8,435 bases of DNA. It comes from Caldifarciminota bacterium. GTDB taxonomy: Bacteria; Hydrothermota; Hydrothermia; S141-80. The first letter of the stretch is position 1. Each line of letters starts with the position of its first letter. The position numbers were made by a program, and so were the translations under genes. The notes under the pieces were generated by a model, which did no database searches, was not told where the DNA came from, and was given only the letters and a program-made list of their open reading frames with translations. Location: the NCBI GenBank assembly GCA_015490255.1, contig WFYF01000199.1:1-8435 (forward strand). The letters run 5' to 3'. Below are positions 1 to 5,960 of the stretch, piece after piece.

Positions 1-50
1 CAACCCTGGCACACCAGGTGGAAGGGATCCGCACAGCATGCGGCGTCTGA
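1..50 (+). CDS. possible C-terminal tail of an upstream gene (partial)
   Basis: Reading the third frame from base 3 gives TLAHQVEGIRTACGV followed by TGA at 48-50. This could be the last residues of a gene that begins before the window. A 13-base overlap with the lipoprotein start at 38 would fit the overlapping gene style seen throughout the window. Fifteen residues are too few to recognise a family. The other two frames are also open across the left edge, so this is an inference from layout rather than from protein content. Confidence 0.3.
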   Translation, partial: TLAHQVEGIRTACGV

Positions 51-451
51 AAAGTGTGGCAGCGGCCCTGTTTCTCCTGGCCTGCGGACACAAGGCGCCG
101 CCACCGGGCAAGCCGGATGCCACACCCCCGGAGGTGCGGCTCGTGCAGCCGCCGGAAGGCGCAGTGCTCCGTCAGGGAGACACGGTGGCCTTTGTGTTTG
201 AAGCGGTGGACTCCAGCGAGGTGGTCCGGGCGGTGGTGAAAGTGGGCGGTCAGACCGTTGTGGCCGACTCCACCCCTCCCCTGGAACTCCTCTGGATTGT
301 GGACACCGCAAGGTTCCATCCCGCGCAGGAAACCCTGGAGCTCACCCTGGAGGTGTGGGACTACTGGGACAACGTGGCCCGCGTCTCCCGGAAGATCGTG
401 ATGGAAGGGATTCAGAAAGCAACACCGGAGGAGAAAACGCGTGAGGAGTAA
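38..451 (+). CDS. small lipoprotein with Ig-like domain, function unknown
   Basis: The 137-residue product begins with a lipoprotein signal peptide: a positively charged start (MRRLK), a hydrophobic stretch and a lipobox LLAC with the lipidated cysteine at residue 16. A proline-rich linker (about 18-32) should lead from the membrane anchor to one folded domain (about 33-120). That domain reads PPEVRLVQPPEGAVLRQGD, then FVFEAVDSSEVVRAVVKVGG, a pattern typical of bacterial Ig-like/cadherin-like beta sandwiches. The charged C-terminus is probably disordered. ATG 38 is the only ATG before the signal peptide in this frame. Its ribosome site is weak (GGAAGG at 20-25, rather far upstream). The gene heads a run of exported-protein genes before kdsA. 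An envelope role follows from the lipid anchor, but I cannot assign a specific function. Confidence 0.8.
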   Translation: MRRLKSVAAALFLLACGHKAPPPGKPDATPPEVRLVQPPEGAVLRQGDTVAFVFEAVDSSEVVRAVVKVGGQTVVADSTPPLELLWIVDTARFHPAQETLELTLEVWDYWDNVARVSRKIVMEGIQKATPEEKTREE

Positions 452-770
452 GGCATTCCCGTTCTTGCCTGCGTGGTTGCTCGCCGGATGCGAACGACTG
501 TATGTCCCTGTGACCCTCTGGCTGTCTCCTGGACCCGGCTGGTCAGCGGACGTGGAGGGAGGAAGATACCCCGGTGAAACCGGGCGGGGCATGGCGATAT
601 GCAGGAGCGCAGTTGATATGGCCCGTTTCTTGGGCGGAAGCGCCATGGCTTGGCGGGAAACCCCTGAAAAGCGGTACGTTCGTTTCTCTGTGGTCTGGCG
701 GGGACCCAGCGGGAGAAAACGGGAGCTCCGTGCAGAAAATGTGGAAAGCGCAACAGGAGGGGCAAAATGA
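441..770 (+). CDS. short lipoprotein, probable truncated paralogue of the next gene
   Basis: The GTG start at 441 overlaps the previous gene by 11 bases and has a strong ribosome site, GGAGGAG at 427-433. The 109-residue product has a lipoprotein leader ending in the lipobox LAGC, with cysteine 17. The leader and first mature residues (MRSKAF..., RLYVP) resemble those of the following lipoprotein (MKRKAG..., RIYAP), which also has its cysteine at 17, so a duplication is likely. The stop overlaps the next ATG as ATGA, suggesting coupled translation. After about residue 45 the reading is basic and looks little like the paralogue. A second frame is open over 514-900 and gives a plausible Trp/Gly-rich protein. 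The gene may therefore be a frameshifted remnant, or a genuine short lipoprotein. No function is recognised. Confidence 0.6.
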   Translation: MRSKAFPFLPAWLLAGCERLYVPVTLWLSPGPGWSADVEGGRYPGETGRGMAICRSAVDMARFLGGSAMAWRETPEKRYVRFSVVWRGPSGRKRELRAENVESATGGAK

Positions 771-1402
771 AGAGGAAGGCAGGGGTGTTCCTTCTGATCC
801 TGGCGGCTGCGGGGTGCACCTCGCAGCGGATCTATGCCCCGATGATGGTCCTCATGCCACCGGATCCCCCGGCACCGGCTGCGGGCTGGTGGACCGGAGG
901 TGAAATAGGAAAAATTCCTGCCCAGTATGAGGGTGAAGGCGGGGCAGGTCTGGCGCTTTTCGCAGATGGTGTGGTTCTCTCCCGGTTTTTCCGCGCGGAA
1001 CTCGCGGGATCCGTCTGGGGCAGTTCCTATCGCTATACCGATGTGCGGTTTACCGGCATATCTTCCTTCATCAGTCCGGTGGCCCTTGGCCGGGGAAGTC
1101 TCCTCCTGCCCATCGGGGCAATGCGCCTGGAAACCGGACTGGGTGCGGGAATGGTGATCCATGCCGGCGCACCCCGGGAAGTGGACCTTGTTCCCTTCTT
1201 CCTCGCCGGGGGCGTGCATGCAGGGGTGGGACGCCCTGGAAAATTCTGGTTCCGTGCTGCCTATGGCGTGGTGAACACCGGACTTGCGCTGTCGGTGGCC
1301 GTTGGGGAGGACCTGTGGGTGGGGGGAGGCTTTGTGCGATGGTGGGATGAGCCCCGGGACTGGGGCCTTCGGCTTACCCTCGCACGACGGCGGAGGCCAT
1401 GA
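767..1402 (+). CDS. lipoprotein of a locally duplicated family, beta-strand rich
   Basis: ATG 767 follows AGGAGGG at 755-761 and overlaps the previous stop as ATGA. The 211-residue product has a lipoprotein leader with AAGC and cysteine 17. The mature part is rich in Gly, aromatic and alternating hydrophobic residues, with few long helices expected, so a beta-sheet fold, possibly at the outer membrane, is likely. The C-terminal half aligns with the next gene's product: GRPGKFWFR here matches GLPDRFWVR there, and VGGGFVRWW matches VGGSMLWAW. The N-terminal PPAPAAGWW matches PPPVAEGWW. The protein ends in a basic tail (LARRRRP). I do not recognise the family. Co-location with kdsA suggests an envelope role, by inference only. 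Confidence 0.8.
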   Translation: MKRKAGVFLLILAAAGCTSQRIYAPMMVLMPPDPPAPAAGWWTGGEIGKIPAQYEGEGGAGLALFADGVVLSRFFRAELAGSVWGSSYRYTDVRFTGISSFISPVALGRGSLLLPIGAMRLETGLGAGMVIHAGAPREVDLVPFFLAGGVHAGVGRPGKFWFRAAYGVVNTGLALSVAVGEDLWVGGGFVRWWDEPRDWGLRLTLARRRRP

Positions 1403-1424
1403 TCCGGCTGGAGGTCAGAACCTT

Positions 1425-2105
1425 ATGGCTGGTGCTGAAATGCTCTGGCTGTTGATCCTGTGGCAGGGGGGAGCATCCCCGGAACTGGCCACCGTGGTTT
1501 ATGGGCTTCTCCCATTCTCCGACCGGTTGCCTCTGGATCCACCGCCCGTTGCGGAAGGATGGTGGCTGGGGGTGGAGGCTTTTTATCTCCCGGTGCCCTT
1601 TATCCAGGCGGCCATCCCCGGAGGTGGGCTGAGCTTCCTGTTTCTGGACCAGAGCGCAAAAAGCCGTCTGGAACTGTCTGGTACGGTGGATGAAGGATGG
1701 TTGACGTTTGTGGACTATACCGGACAGCGCCGGTGGTTTGGCGGGACAGCGTTGCGGGGTGTCTTCCGGTTCAGCTGGCTTTCAGCGGATGATGCACGGG
1801 CCCCTTCGGAGATCGGGGCGGGCATCGGCATGACCTGGCAGCCCCTGCCGGAGGCCTATACGCCCACCATCACGGTTTTCCCGTGGTTTCCTTACGGAGA
1901 AGTGTTTGTGGGGGGAGGTCTTCCGGACAGATTCTGGGTGCGATCCGGCTTGAGCCTGGGCGGTGTCAATCTTTCCATGACGGTGCGGTGGACGGAAGGC
2001 TGGGTGGTGGGGGGCAGCATGCTGTGGGCCTGGCCGGGCCGGCCTTACGGTGGATGGCTGGCTTTCCGAACGGGTTTATGGAAAAACGTTCTTCTGCGGA
2101 GGTGA
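1425..2105 (+). CDS. exported beta-rich protein, paralogue of the preceding lipoprotein
   Basis: The reading frame is open further upstream, but ATG 1425 is the best start because GGAGGT at 1410-1415 lies 9 bases ahead. It gives 226 residues starting MAGAEM followed by a hydrophobic run LWLLILW. The leader is odd for a signal peptide because it has no positive charge before the hydrophobic core, and it has no lipobox cysteine. The mature part is Gly/Trp-rich with alternating hydrophobics. It aligns with the preceding lipoprotein at GWW (N-terminal part), at LPDRFWVR and over the last 50 residues. It may be a membrane-associated beta-barrel-like or sheet protein. The TGA stop lies 3 bases before kdsA, so the two are probably co-transcribed. 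Function unknown. The N-terminus may be altered by a frameshift (see findings). Confidence 0.75.
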   Translation: MAGAEMLWLLILWQGGASPELATVVYGLLPFSDRLPLDPPPVAEGWWLGVEAFYLPVPFIQAAIPGGGLSFLFLDQSAKSRLELSGTVDEGWLTFVDYTGQRRWFGGTALRGVFRFSWLSADDARAPSEIGAGIGMTWQPLPEAYTPTITVFPWFPYGEVFVGGGLPDRFWVRSGLSLGGVNLSMTVRWTEGWVVGGSMLWAWPGRPYGGWLAFRTGLWKNVLLRR

Positions 2106-2108
2106 ATC

Positions 2109-2954
2109 ATGGCGCTTGTGGAACCGGTCCGAGAAATTGCGATCACGTCTGAGGTGATCATCGGCGGCACGCGGCCCTTCGTGCTGATTGCAGGGCCCTG
2201 CGTGCTGGAGACGGAGAAGGTGGTGATGGAAACCGCCGAACGGCTGAAGGACATCACCACCCGTCTGGGCATCCCCTGGATTTTCAAGGCTTCCTTCTGG
2301 AAGGACAACCGTTCCCGGGTGGAGTTTTACCGTGGTCCGGGCCTGGAGGAGGGTCTCCGGATGCTGGAGAAGGTCCGGAACACCTTTGAGGTTCCGGTCC
2401 TCACGGATATCCACCTCCCCGAACAGGCCGCTCCGGCGGCGGAGGTGGTGGATGTGCTTCAGATTCCCGCCTTTCTCTCCATGCAGACCAGCCTGGCGGA
2501 GGCCGCGGCCCGCACCGGCAAGCCCATCAACGTCAAAAAGGGCCAGTTCCTGGCGCCGGAAGATGCCGGGAACATCCTGGCGAAATACCGGAGTCTGGGC
2601 AACGACCGGATCATGCTCACCGAACGGGGCGTGGCCTTCGGCTATCACAACCTGGTGGTGGATTTCCGGAGCATCCCCATCATGCGCAAACTCGGCCATC
2701 CGGTGATCCTGGATGCCTCCCATCCCGTGCGCCGCTATGGCGTGCCCTCAAAAGATCCCCGGGGCGGTGCACCGGAATTCATCCCTTACATTGCCCGGGC
2801 AGGCGCAGCGGTGGGGGTGGACGGAATTTTTATGGAGATGCATCCCAACCCGCCGGAGGCCCTTTCGGATGCCTCCAGCATGCTTCCCCTGGATCAGGCC
2901 GAAGGCCTGCTGAAACAGCTTGTGGACCTGGACCGGTATGTCAAGGAGGGATGA
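2109..2954 (+). CDS. kdsA: 3-deoxy-8-phosphooctulonate synthase (KDO-8-P synthase), metal-dependent type
   Basis: This enzyme condenses phosphoenolpyruvate with D-arabinose 5-phosphate to give KDO-8-phosphate, the precursor of the inner-core sugar that joins lipid A to polysaccharide; it acts in the cytoplasm. The 281 residues match the family length. Visible signatures are IAGPCVLE (27-34), FKASF (59-63), KDNRS (65-69), YRGPG (74-78), TDIH (99-102), NVKKGQFLAP (141-150), LTERG...FGY (170-179), VVDFRS (183-188), DASHPV (202-207), FMEMHP (241-246) and LSDASS (252-257). Cys31, His205, Glu243 and Asp254 fit the four metal ligands of the metal-dependent subclass. The Asn of the KANRS-type motif separates it from DAHP synthases. 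ATG 2109 follows GGAGGT at 2098-2103. The pentose-phosphate-binding segment is atypical, with Trp64 and Asp66 (see findings). Confidence 0.95.
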   Translation: MALVEPVREIAITSEVIIGGTRPFVLIAGPCVLETEKVVMETAERLKDITTRLGIPWIFKASFWKDNRSRVEFYRGPGLEEGLRMLEKVRNTFEVPVLTDIHLPEQAAPAAEVVDVLQIPAFLSMQTSLAEAAARTGKPINVKKGQFLAPEDAGNILAKYRSLGNDRIMLTERGVAFGYHNLVVDFRSIPIMRKLGHPVILDASHPVRRYGVPSKDPRGGAPEFIPYIARAGAAVGVDGIFMEMHPNPPEALSDASSMLPLDQAEGLLKQLVDLDRYVKEG

Positions 2955-2955
2955 G

Positions 2956-4026
2956 GTGAAGGCCCTGATCCTTGCCGGCGGGAAGGGGACCCGGCTGCGC
3001 CCCCTCACCCATACCCTGCCCAAGCAGCTCGTTCCGGTGGCGGGCAAACCCATCCTGCACTATGTCATGGACCAGCTCCACCAGGCCGGAATCCACGATG
3101 TGGGGGTGATCATCGCCCCGGAGACCGGCGATCAGATCCGGGAAGCCCTCCAGGTCAACCCATGGGGCCACCGCTTCACCTTCATCCTTCAGGAAGCTCC
3201 CCTGGGGCTTGCCCATGCGGTGAAAACCGCCCGGGACTTTCTGGGGGAGGACCCCTTCATCATGTATCTCGGGGACAACCTCATCGGGACACCCATCCGG
3301 GGTTTTGTGGAGGAATTTCACCGGGAACATCCTGACGCGCTGATCCTGCTCAAGGAGGTGGCGGATCCCCGGGCCTTCGGGGTGGCGGTGGTGGACGAGG
3401 CAGGCCGGGTGGTGCGCCTTGTGGAAAAACCCAAAGATCCGCCGTCCAGTCTGGCCCTGGTGGGGGTGTATATCTTCACACCGGAAATCCACGAGGTCAT
3501 TGAAAACCTGAAACCCTCCTGGCGGGGGGAATATGAGATCACGGACGCCATCCAGGGGCTTTTGAACCGGGGCCGCCGGGTGCGGGCCCACGTGCTGGAA
3601 GGCTGGTGGCTGGATACCGGGAAAAAAGACGATCTGCTGGAGGCCAACCGGGTGGTGCTGGACGACTGGATCCAGCGGGACATCCGCCCCTCCGCAGTGG
3701 TGGAGGAAAGTCAGGTTGTGGGGCGGGTGGAAATCCGGGAAGGGGCCCGGATCGTCCGGAGCGTGGTGCGGGGGCCGGCGGTGATCGGGGAAAATGCCGT
3801 GGTGGAAGACGCCTTTGTGGGACCTTACACCAGTGTGGGCCGGGGAGCCCGGATTGTTCAGAGCAGCGTGGAACACTGCGTGATTCTGGAGGAAGCGATC
3901 ATCCAGGGGGTGGAGCGTCTGGAAGACAGCCTGATCGGGAACCGCACCGTGGTCCGGCGCCAGGACAGCCGGGTTCATCGTGCTCTCCGCCTCCTGGTGG
4001 GCGATGACGCCGAAATCCTGTTTTAA
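2956..4026 (+). CDS. rmlA: glucose-1-phosphate thymidylyltransferase, long form (sugar nucleotidyltransferase)
   Basis: This is predicted to make dTDP-glucose from dTTP and glucose 1-phosphate, the first step toward dTDP-rhamnose and other dTDP-6-deoxysugars. GTG 2956 was chosen because AAGGAGGG at 2943-2950 lies 5 bases ahead and it gives the classic start MKALILAGGKGTRLRPLT; a longer in-frame reading begins inside kdsA. The product has 356 residues. The nucleotidyltransferase domain (1 to about 235) shows the nucleotide loop 8-18, LPKQLVPVAGKP (21-32), metal-binding GDN (106-108), EKP (157-159) and WWLDTG (217-222). Residues about 245-345 form imperfect hexapeptide repeats of a left-handed beta helix, typical of the long RmlA form. 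Substrate is inferred from family and from the neighbouring epimerase; another sugar-1-phosphate cannot be excluded. Only one base separates it from kdsA. Confidence 0.88.
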   Translation: MKALILAGGKGTRLRPLTHTLPKQLVPVAGKPILHYVMDQLHQAGIHDVGVIIAPETGDQIREALQVNPWGHRFTFILQEAPLGLAHAVKTARDFLGEDPFIMYLGDNLIGTPIRGFVEEFHREHPDALILLKEVADPRAFGVAVVDEAGRVVRLVEKPKDPPSSLALVGVYIFTPEIHEVIENLKPSWRGEYEITDAIQGLLNRGRRVRAHVLEGWWLDTGKKDDLLEANRVVLDDWIQRDIRPSAVVEESQVVGRVEIREGARIVRSVVRGPAVIGENAVVEDAFVGPYTSVGRGARIVQSSVEHCVILEEAIIQGVERLEDSLIGNRTVVRRQDSRVHRALRLLVGDDAEILF

Positions 4027-4042
4027 GGAGAATTAAGGAGAA
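4023..4042 (+). repeat. tandem 10-base duplication carrying two ribosome binding sites
   Basis: TTAAGGAGAA occurs twice in direct succession (4023-4032 and 4033-4042). Each copy contains AAGGAG. The first copy includes the TAA stop of the thymidylyltransferase gene. Only the second, at 4035-4040, is at a normal distance (6 bases) from the GTG start at 4047. The first is too far away to serve that start, so it is probably a by-product of the duplication. Confidence 0.8.
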
Positions 4043-4046
4043 AAAC

Positions 4047-4598
4047 GTGCCTTTCGCCTTTCATGAAACAGACCTTCCGGGTGTGCTGCTGGTGGAACCC
4101 CGGGTGTATCCCGATGCCCGCGGTCACTTTATGGAACTCTTCAAACGTTCGGCATTTGCAGCGCATATCCCGTATGTCTTTGTGCAGGACAATCTGTCCC
4201 GCTCGGTTCGCCGCGTGATCCGGGGGCTGCACTTTCAGCGTGCACCGAAAGCCCAGGGGAAACTCGTCACGGTGGTGAAAGGGAAAATCTGGGATGTCGC
4301 CGTGGACATCCGGCTGGATTCCCCCACCTTCCGGAAATGGGTGGCCGTGGAGCTCTCGGATGAACCCCCCCGGTTGCTGTGGATCCCCCCGGGGTTTGCC
4401 CACGGATTTCAGGTGCTTTCGGATGAGGCCTGGGTGCTCTATAAAACCACGGAAGAATACGCCCCGGATCTGGACCGGGTGATCCGGTTTGACGATCCGG
4501 AACTCGGCATCCCCTGGCCCCTTTCCGATCCCATTCTGTCAGAAAAAGACAAAAACGCTCCGCTCCTGAAGGAGGTTCTTCATGAGCTCGTCTTTTGA
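4047..4598 (+). CDS. rmlC: dTDP-4-dehydrorhamnose 3,5-epimerase
   Basis: This cytoplasmic enzyme epimerises C3 and C5 of dTDP-4-keto-6-deoxyglucose on the way to dTDP-L-rhamnose. The 183 residues are the normal length for this cupin family. Motifs are present in order: PRVYPDARGHFME (18-30), VQDNLSRS (46-53), RGLHFQ (59-64), GKLVTVVKGKIWDVAVDIR (71-89), PPGFAHGFQVLSDEAWVLYKTT (split as PPGFAHGFQ 114-122 and LYKTT 131-135) and SEKD (165-168). His62 and Asp168 fit the catalytic His-Asp pair, and Tyr132 the general acid. The GTG start has AAGGAG at 4035-4040. The partner genes rmlB and rmlD are absent from the window, so the final sugar may be rhamnose or another 6-deoxyhexose. The 3' end overlaps the next gene by 17 bases. 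Confidence 0.93.
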   Translation: MPFAFHETDLPGVLLVEPRVYPDARGHFMELFKRSAFAAHIPYVFVQDNLSRSVRRVIRGLHFQRAPKAQGKLVTVVKGKIWDVAVDIRLDSPTFRKWVAVELSDEPPRLLWIPPGFAHGFQVLSDEAWVLYKTTEEYAPDLDRVIRFDDPELGIPWPLSDPILSEKDKNAPLLKEVLHELVF

Positions 4599-5913
4599 AA
4601 TGCTGCAGGAACGCATCCGGCGCCGGGAGGCAGTGTTGGGGGTGGTTGGGCTGGGCTATGTGGGCCTTCCCCTTGTCCAGGCCTTTGAGGAAGCCGGTCT
4701 CCGGGTGCTTGGTGTGGATGTGAGCGAAGAGAAGGTGGCCGCCCTTCAGCGGGGCGAAAGCTATGTGGAAGATGTGCCCTCGGCATGGGTCCGGAAGGCG
4801 GTGGAGGCCGGACGCTTTCGCCCCTCCACGGACTATGCGGTTCTCCGGGAGGCGGATGTGGTCCTCATCACGGTGCCTACACCCCTTTCCAAGTCCGGGG
4901 AACCGGACCTGAGCTATGTGGTTCAGGCCCTCCAGAGCCTTCTCTCTCACCTCCATCCGGGCATGCTGGTGGTGTTAGAGAGCACGACCTATCCCGGGAC
5001 CACAGAAGAAATGGTTCGGCCCATGTTAGAGGAGGCCGGATTCCGCGTGGGGGAGGAGATCTTTCTGGGTTTTTCACCCGAGCGCATCAACCCCGGGGAC
5101 CCGGTGTGGACGGTCCGGAAAATCCCCAAGGTGGTGGGCGGGGTGGATCCCCGTTCCACCGCCCTGATGGAAGCCTTCTATGGCCTGGCCATGGAGCGGG
5201 TGTTCCCGGTTTCTTCGGCCCGGGCGGCGGAAATGGCCAAGTTGCTGGAAAACACCTTCCGGAACGTGAACATCGCGCTGGTGAACGAGATCGCCCAGAT
5301 CTGTCATCTCATGGGGCTGGACGTGTGGGAGGTGATTGAGGCGGCGGCCACCAAACCCTTCGGCTTCATGAAGTTTCTGCCGGGACCGGGCATCGGGGGG
5401 CACTGCATTCCCGTGGATCCGAAATACCTCACCTGGAAAGCCCGGCAATACCGCTTTGTTCCCCAGCTTGTGGAGGTGGCCACCACCGTGAACGCCCAGA
5501 TGCCCCTCTTTGTGGTCTCCCGGATCGTGGATCTCCTGAACGCCCACGGGGTTCCCGTGCGGGGAGCCCGGATCCTCCTGTTAGGTGTGGCCTATAAGCC
5601 CAACGTGGGCGACGTCCGGGAATCACCGGCGCTGGATCTCCTGGAGGAACTTCAGAAAAGGCAGGCGAAAGTGGCCTATCACGATCCTCATGTCCCGGAG
5701 GTGCGGCTGGATGGAGGGATGGTGCACCGGAGTGTGCCCCTCACGCCGGAAGGGCTTCAGGAGCAGGATCTGGTGGTGATCACCACGGATCACGATCGGA
5801 TGGACTATGCCCGGCTCCTCCAGCACGCCCGCCGCATCTTTGATACGCGGAACGCCCTGCGCCGGCGATTCCCGAAAGAGGAGCTCCCCGCCGATCGGGT
5901 GTTTTTCCTGTAA
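4582..5913 (+). CDS. nucleotide-sugar 6-dehydrogenase (UDP-GlcNAc/UDP-ManNAc/UDP-glucose dehydrogenase family, WbpA-like)
   Basis: It is predicted to oxidise C6 of a UDP-hexose to the uronic acid using two NAD+. The 443 residues cover the usual three domains. The N-terminal NAD-binding fold starts with GLGYVG (23-28) and includes TVPTP and ESTTYPGTTEE from residue 133. The central helical domain has Lys220 and Asn224 in AKLLENTFRNVN. The catalytic loop GIGGHCIPVDPKYL carries the nucleophile Cys275. The C-terminal domain has GVAYKPNVGDVRESPA (335-350). The phrase SPERINPGD and the FGFMKFLPGPG loop resemble enzymes acting on UDP-N-acetyl sugars, so I favour UDP-GlcNAc or UDP-ManNAc over UDP-glucose, without certainty. 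ATG 4582 is supported by AAGGAGG at 4569-4575; a second ATG at 4600 has no better site. TAA ends the block of tightly coupled genes. Confidence 0.9.
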   Translation: MSSSFEMLQERIRRREAVLGVVGLGYVGLPLVQAFEEAGLRVLGVDVSEEKVAALQRGESYVEDVPSAWVRKAVEAGRFRPSTDYAVLREADVVLITVPTPLSKSGEPDLSYVVQALQSLLSHLHPGMLVVLESTTYPGTTEEMVRPMLEEAGFRVGEEIFLGFSPERINPGDPVWTVRKIPKVVGGVDPRSTALMEAFYGLAMERVFPVSSARAAEMAKLLENTFRNVNIALVNEIAQICHLMGLDVWEVIEAAATKPFGFMKFLPGPGIGGHCIPVDPKYLTWKARQYRFVPQLVEVATTVNAQMPLFVVSRIVDLLNAHGVPVRGARILLLGVAYKPNVGDVRESPALDLLEELQKRQAKVAYHDPHVPEVRLDGGMVHRSVPLTPEGLQEQDLVVITTDHDRMDYARLLQHARRIFDTRNALRRRFPKEELPADRVFFL

Positions 5914-5945
5914 AGTGTCTTCGGGCTTTTCCGTCGCTTATCCTG

Positions 5946-5951
5946 TATAAT
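5946..5951 (+). promoter_or_regulatory. promoter -10 element TATAAT for a leaderless transcript
   Basis: A perfect consensus TATAAT lies 9 bases before the ATG at 5961, in the 47-base gap that follows the dehydrogenase gene. Transcription normally starts 6-8 bases after this element, at about 5957-5960, which leaves a leader of none to a few bases. The -35 region at the ideal spacing (5923-5928, GGGCTT) is poor. No GGAGG-type site precedes the ATG, unlike most other genes here, which supports leaderless translation. Confidence 0.6.
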
Positions 5952-5960
5952 CAGGGCACC

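Noticed and set aside
574..903. The +1 open frame of 109 codons overlapping the short lipoprotein and next gene as a separate gene
   Set aside because: It has no ribosome site at its first ATG and runs deep into the next, well-supported lipoprotein gene. It is kept only as a sign of possible frameshift.
2920..2955. Longer N-terminus for the thymidylyltransferase starting at TTG 2920 or ATG 2938
   Set aside because: It would overlap kdsA and add residues before the usual MKALILAGG start. The ribosome site AAGGAGGG fits GTG 2956.
2941..3978. Long open frame of 345 codons on the minus strand opposite the thymidylyltransferase gene
   Set aside because: Its product is rich in His, Pro and Phe with no recognisable motif. 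It mirrors the codon bias of a GC-rich gene whose + strand product has clear family signatures.
5161..5486. Minus-strand short frames inside the dehydrogenase gene
   Set aside because: They contain no motifs and lie opposite strongly conserved catalytic sequence on the + strand.
5912..5930. Hairpin with a CTTCGG loop and a short T run after the dehydrogenase stop
   Set aside because: The stem has only three adjacent pairs, one of them G-U, then a mismatch, and the T run is four bases. It is too weak to call a terminator, although a separate promoter just after it would make one sensible.
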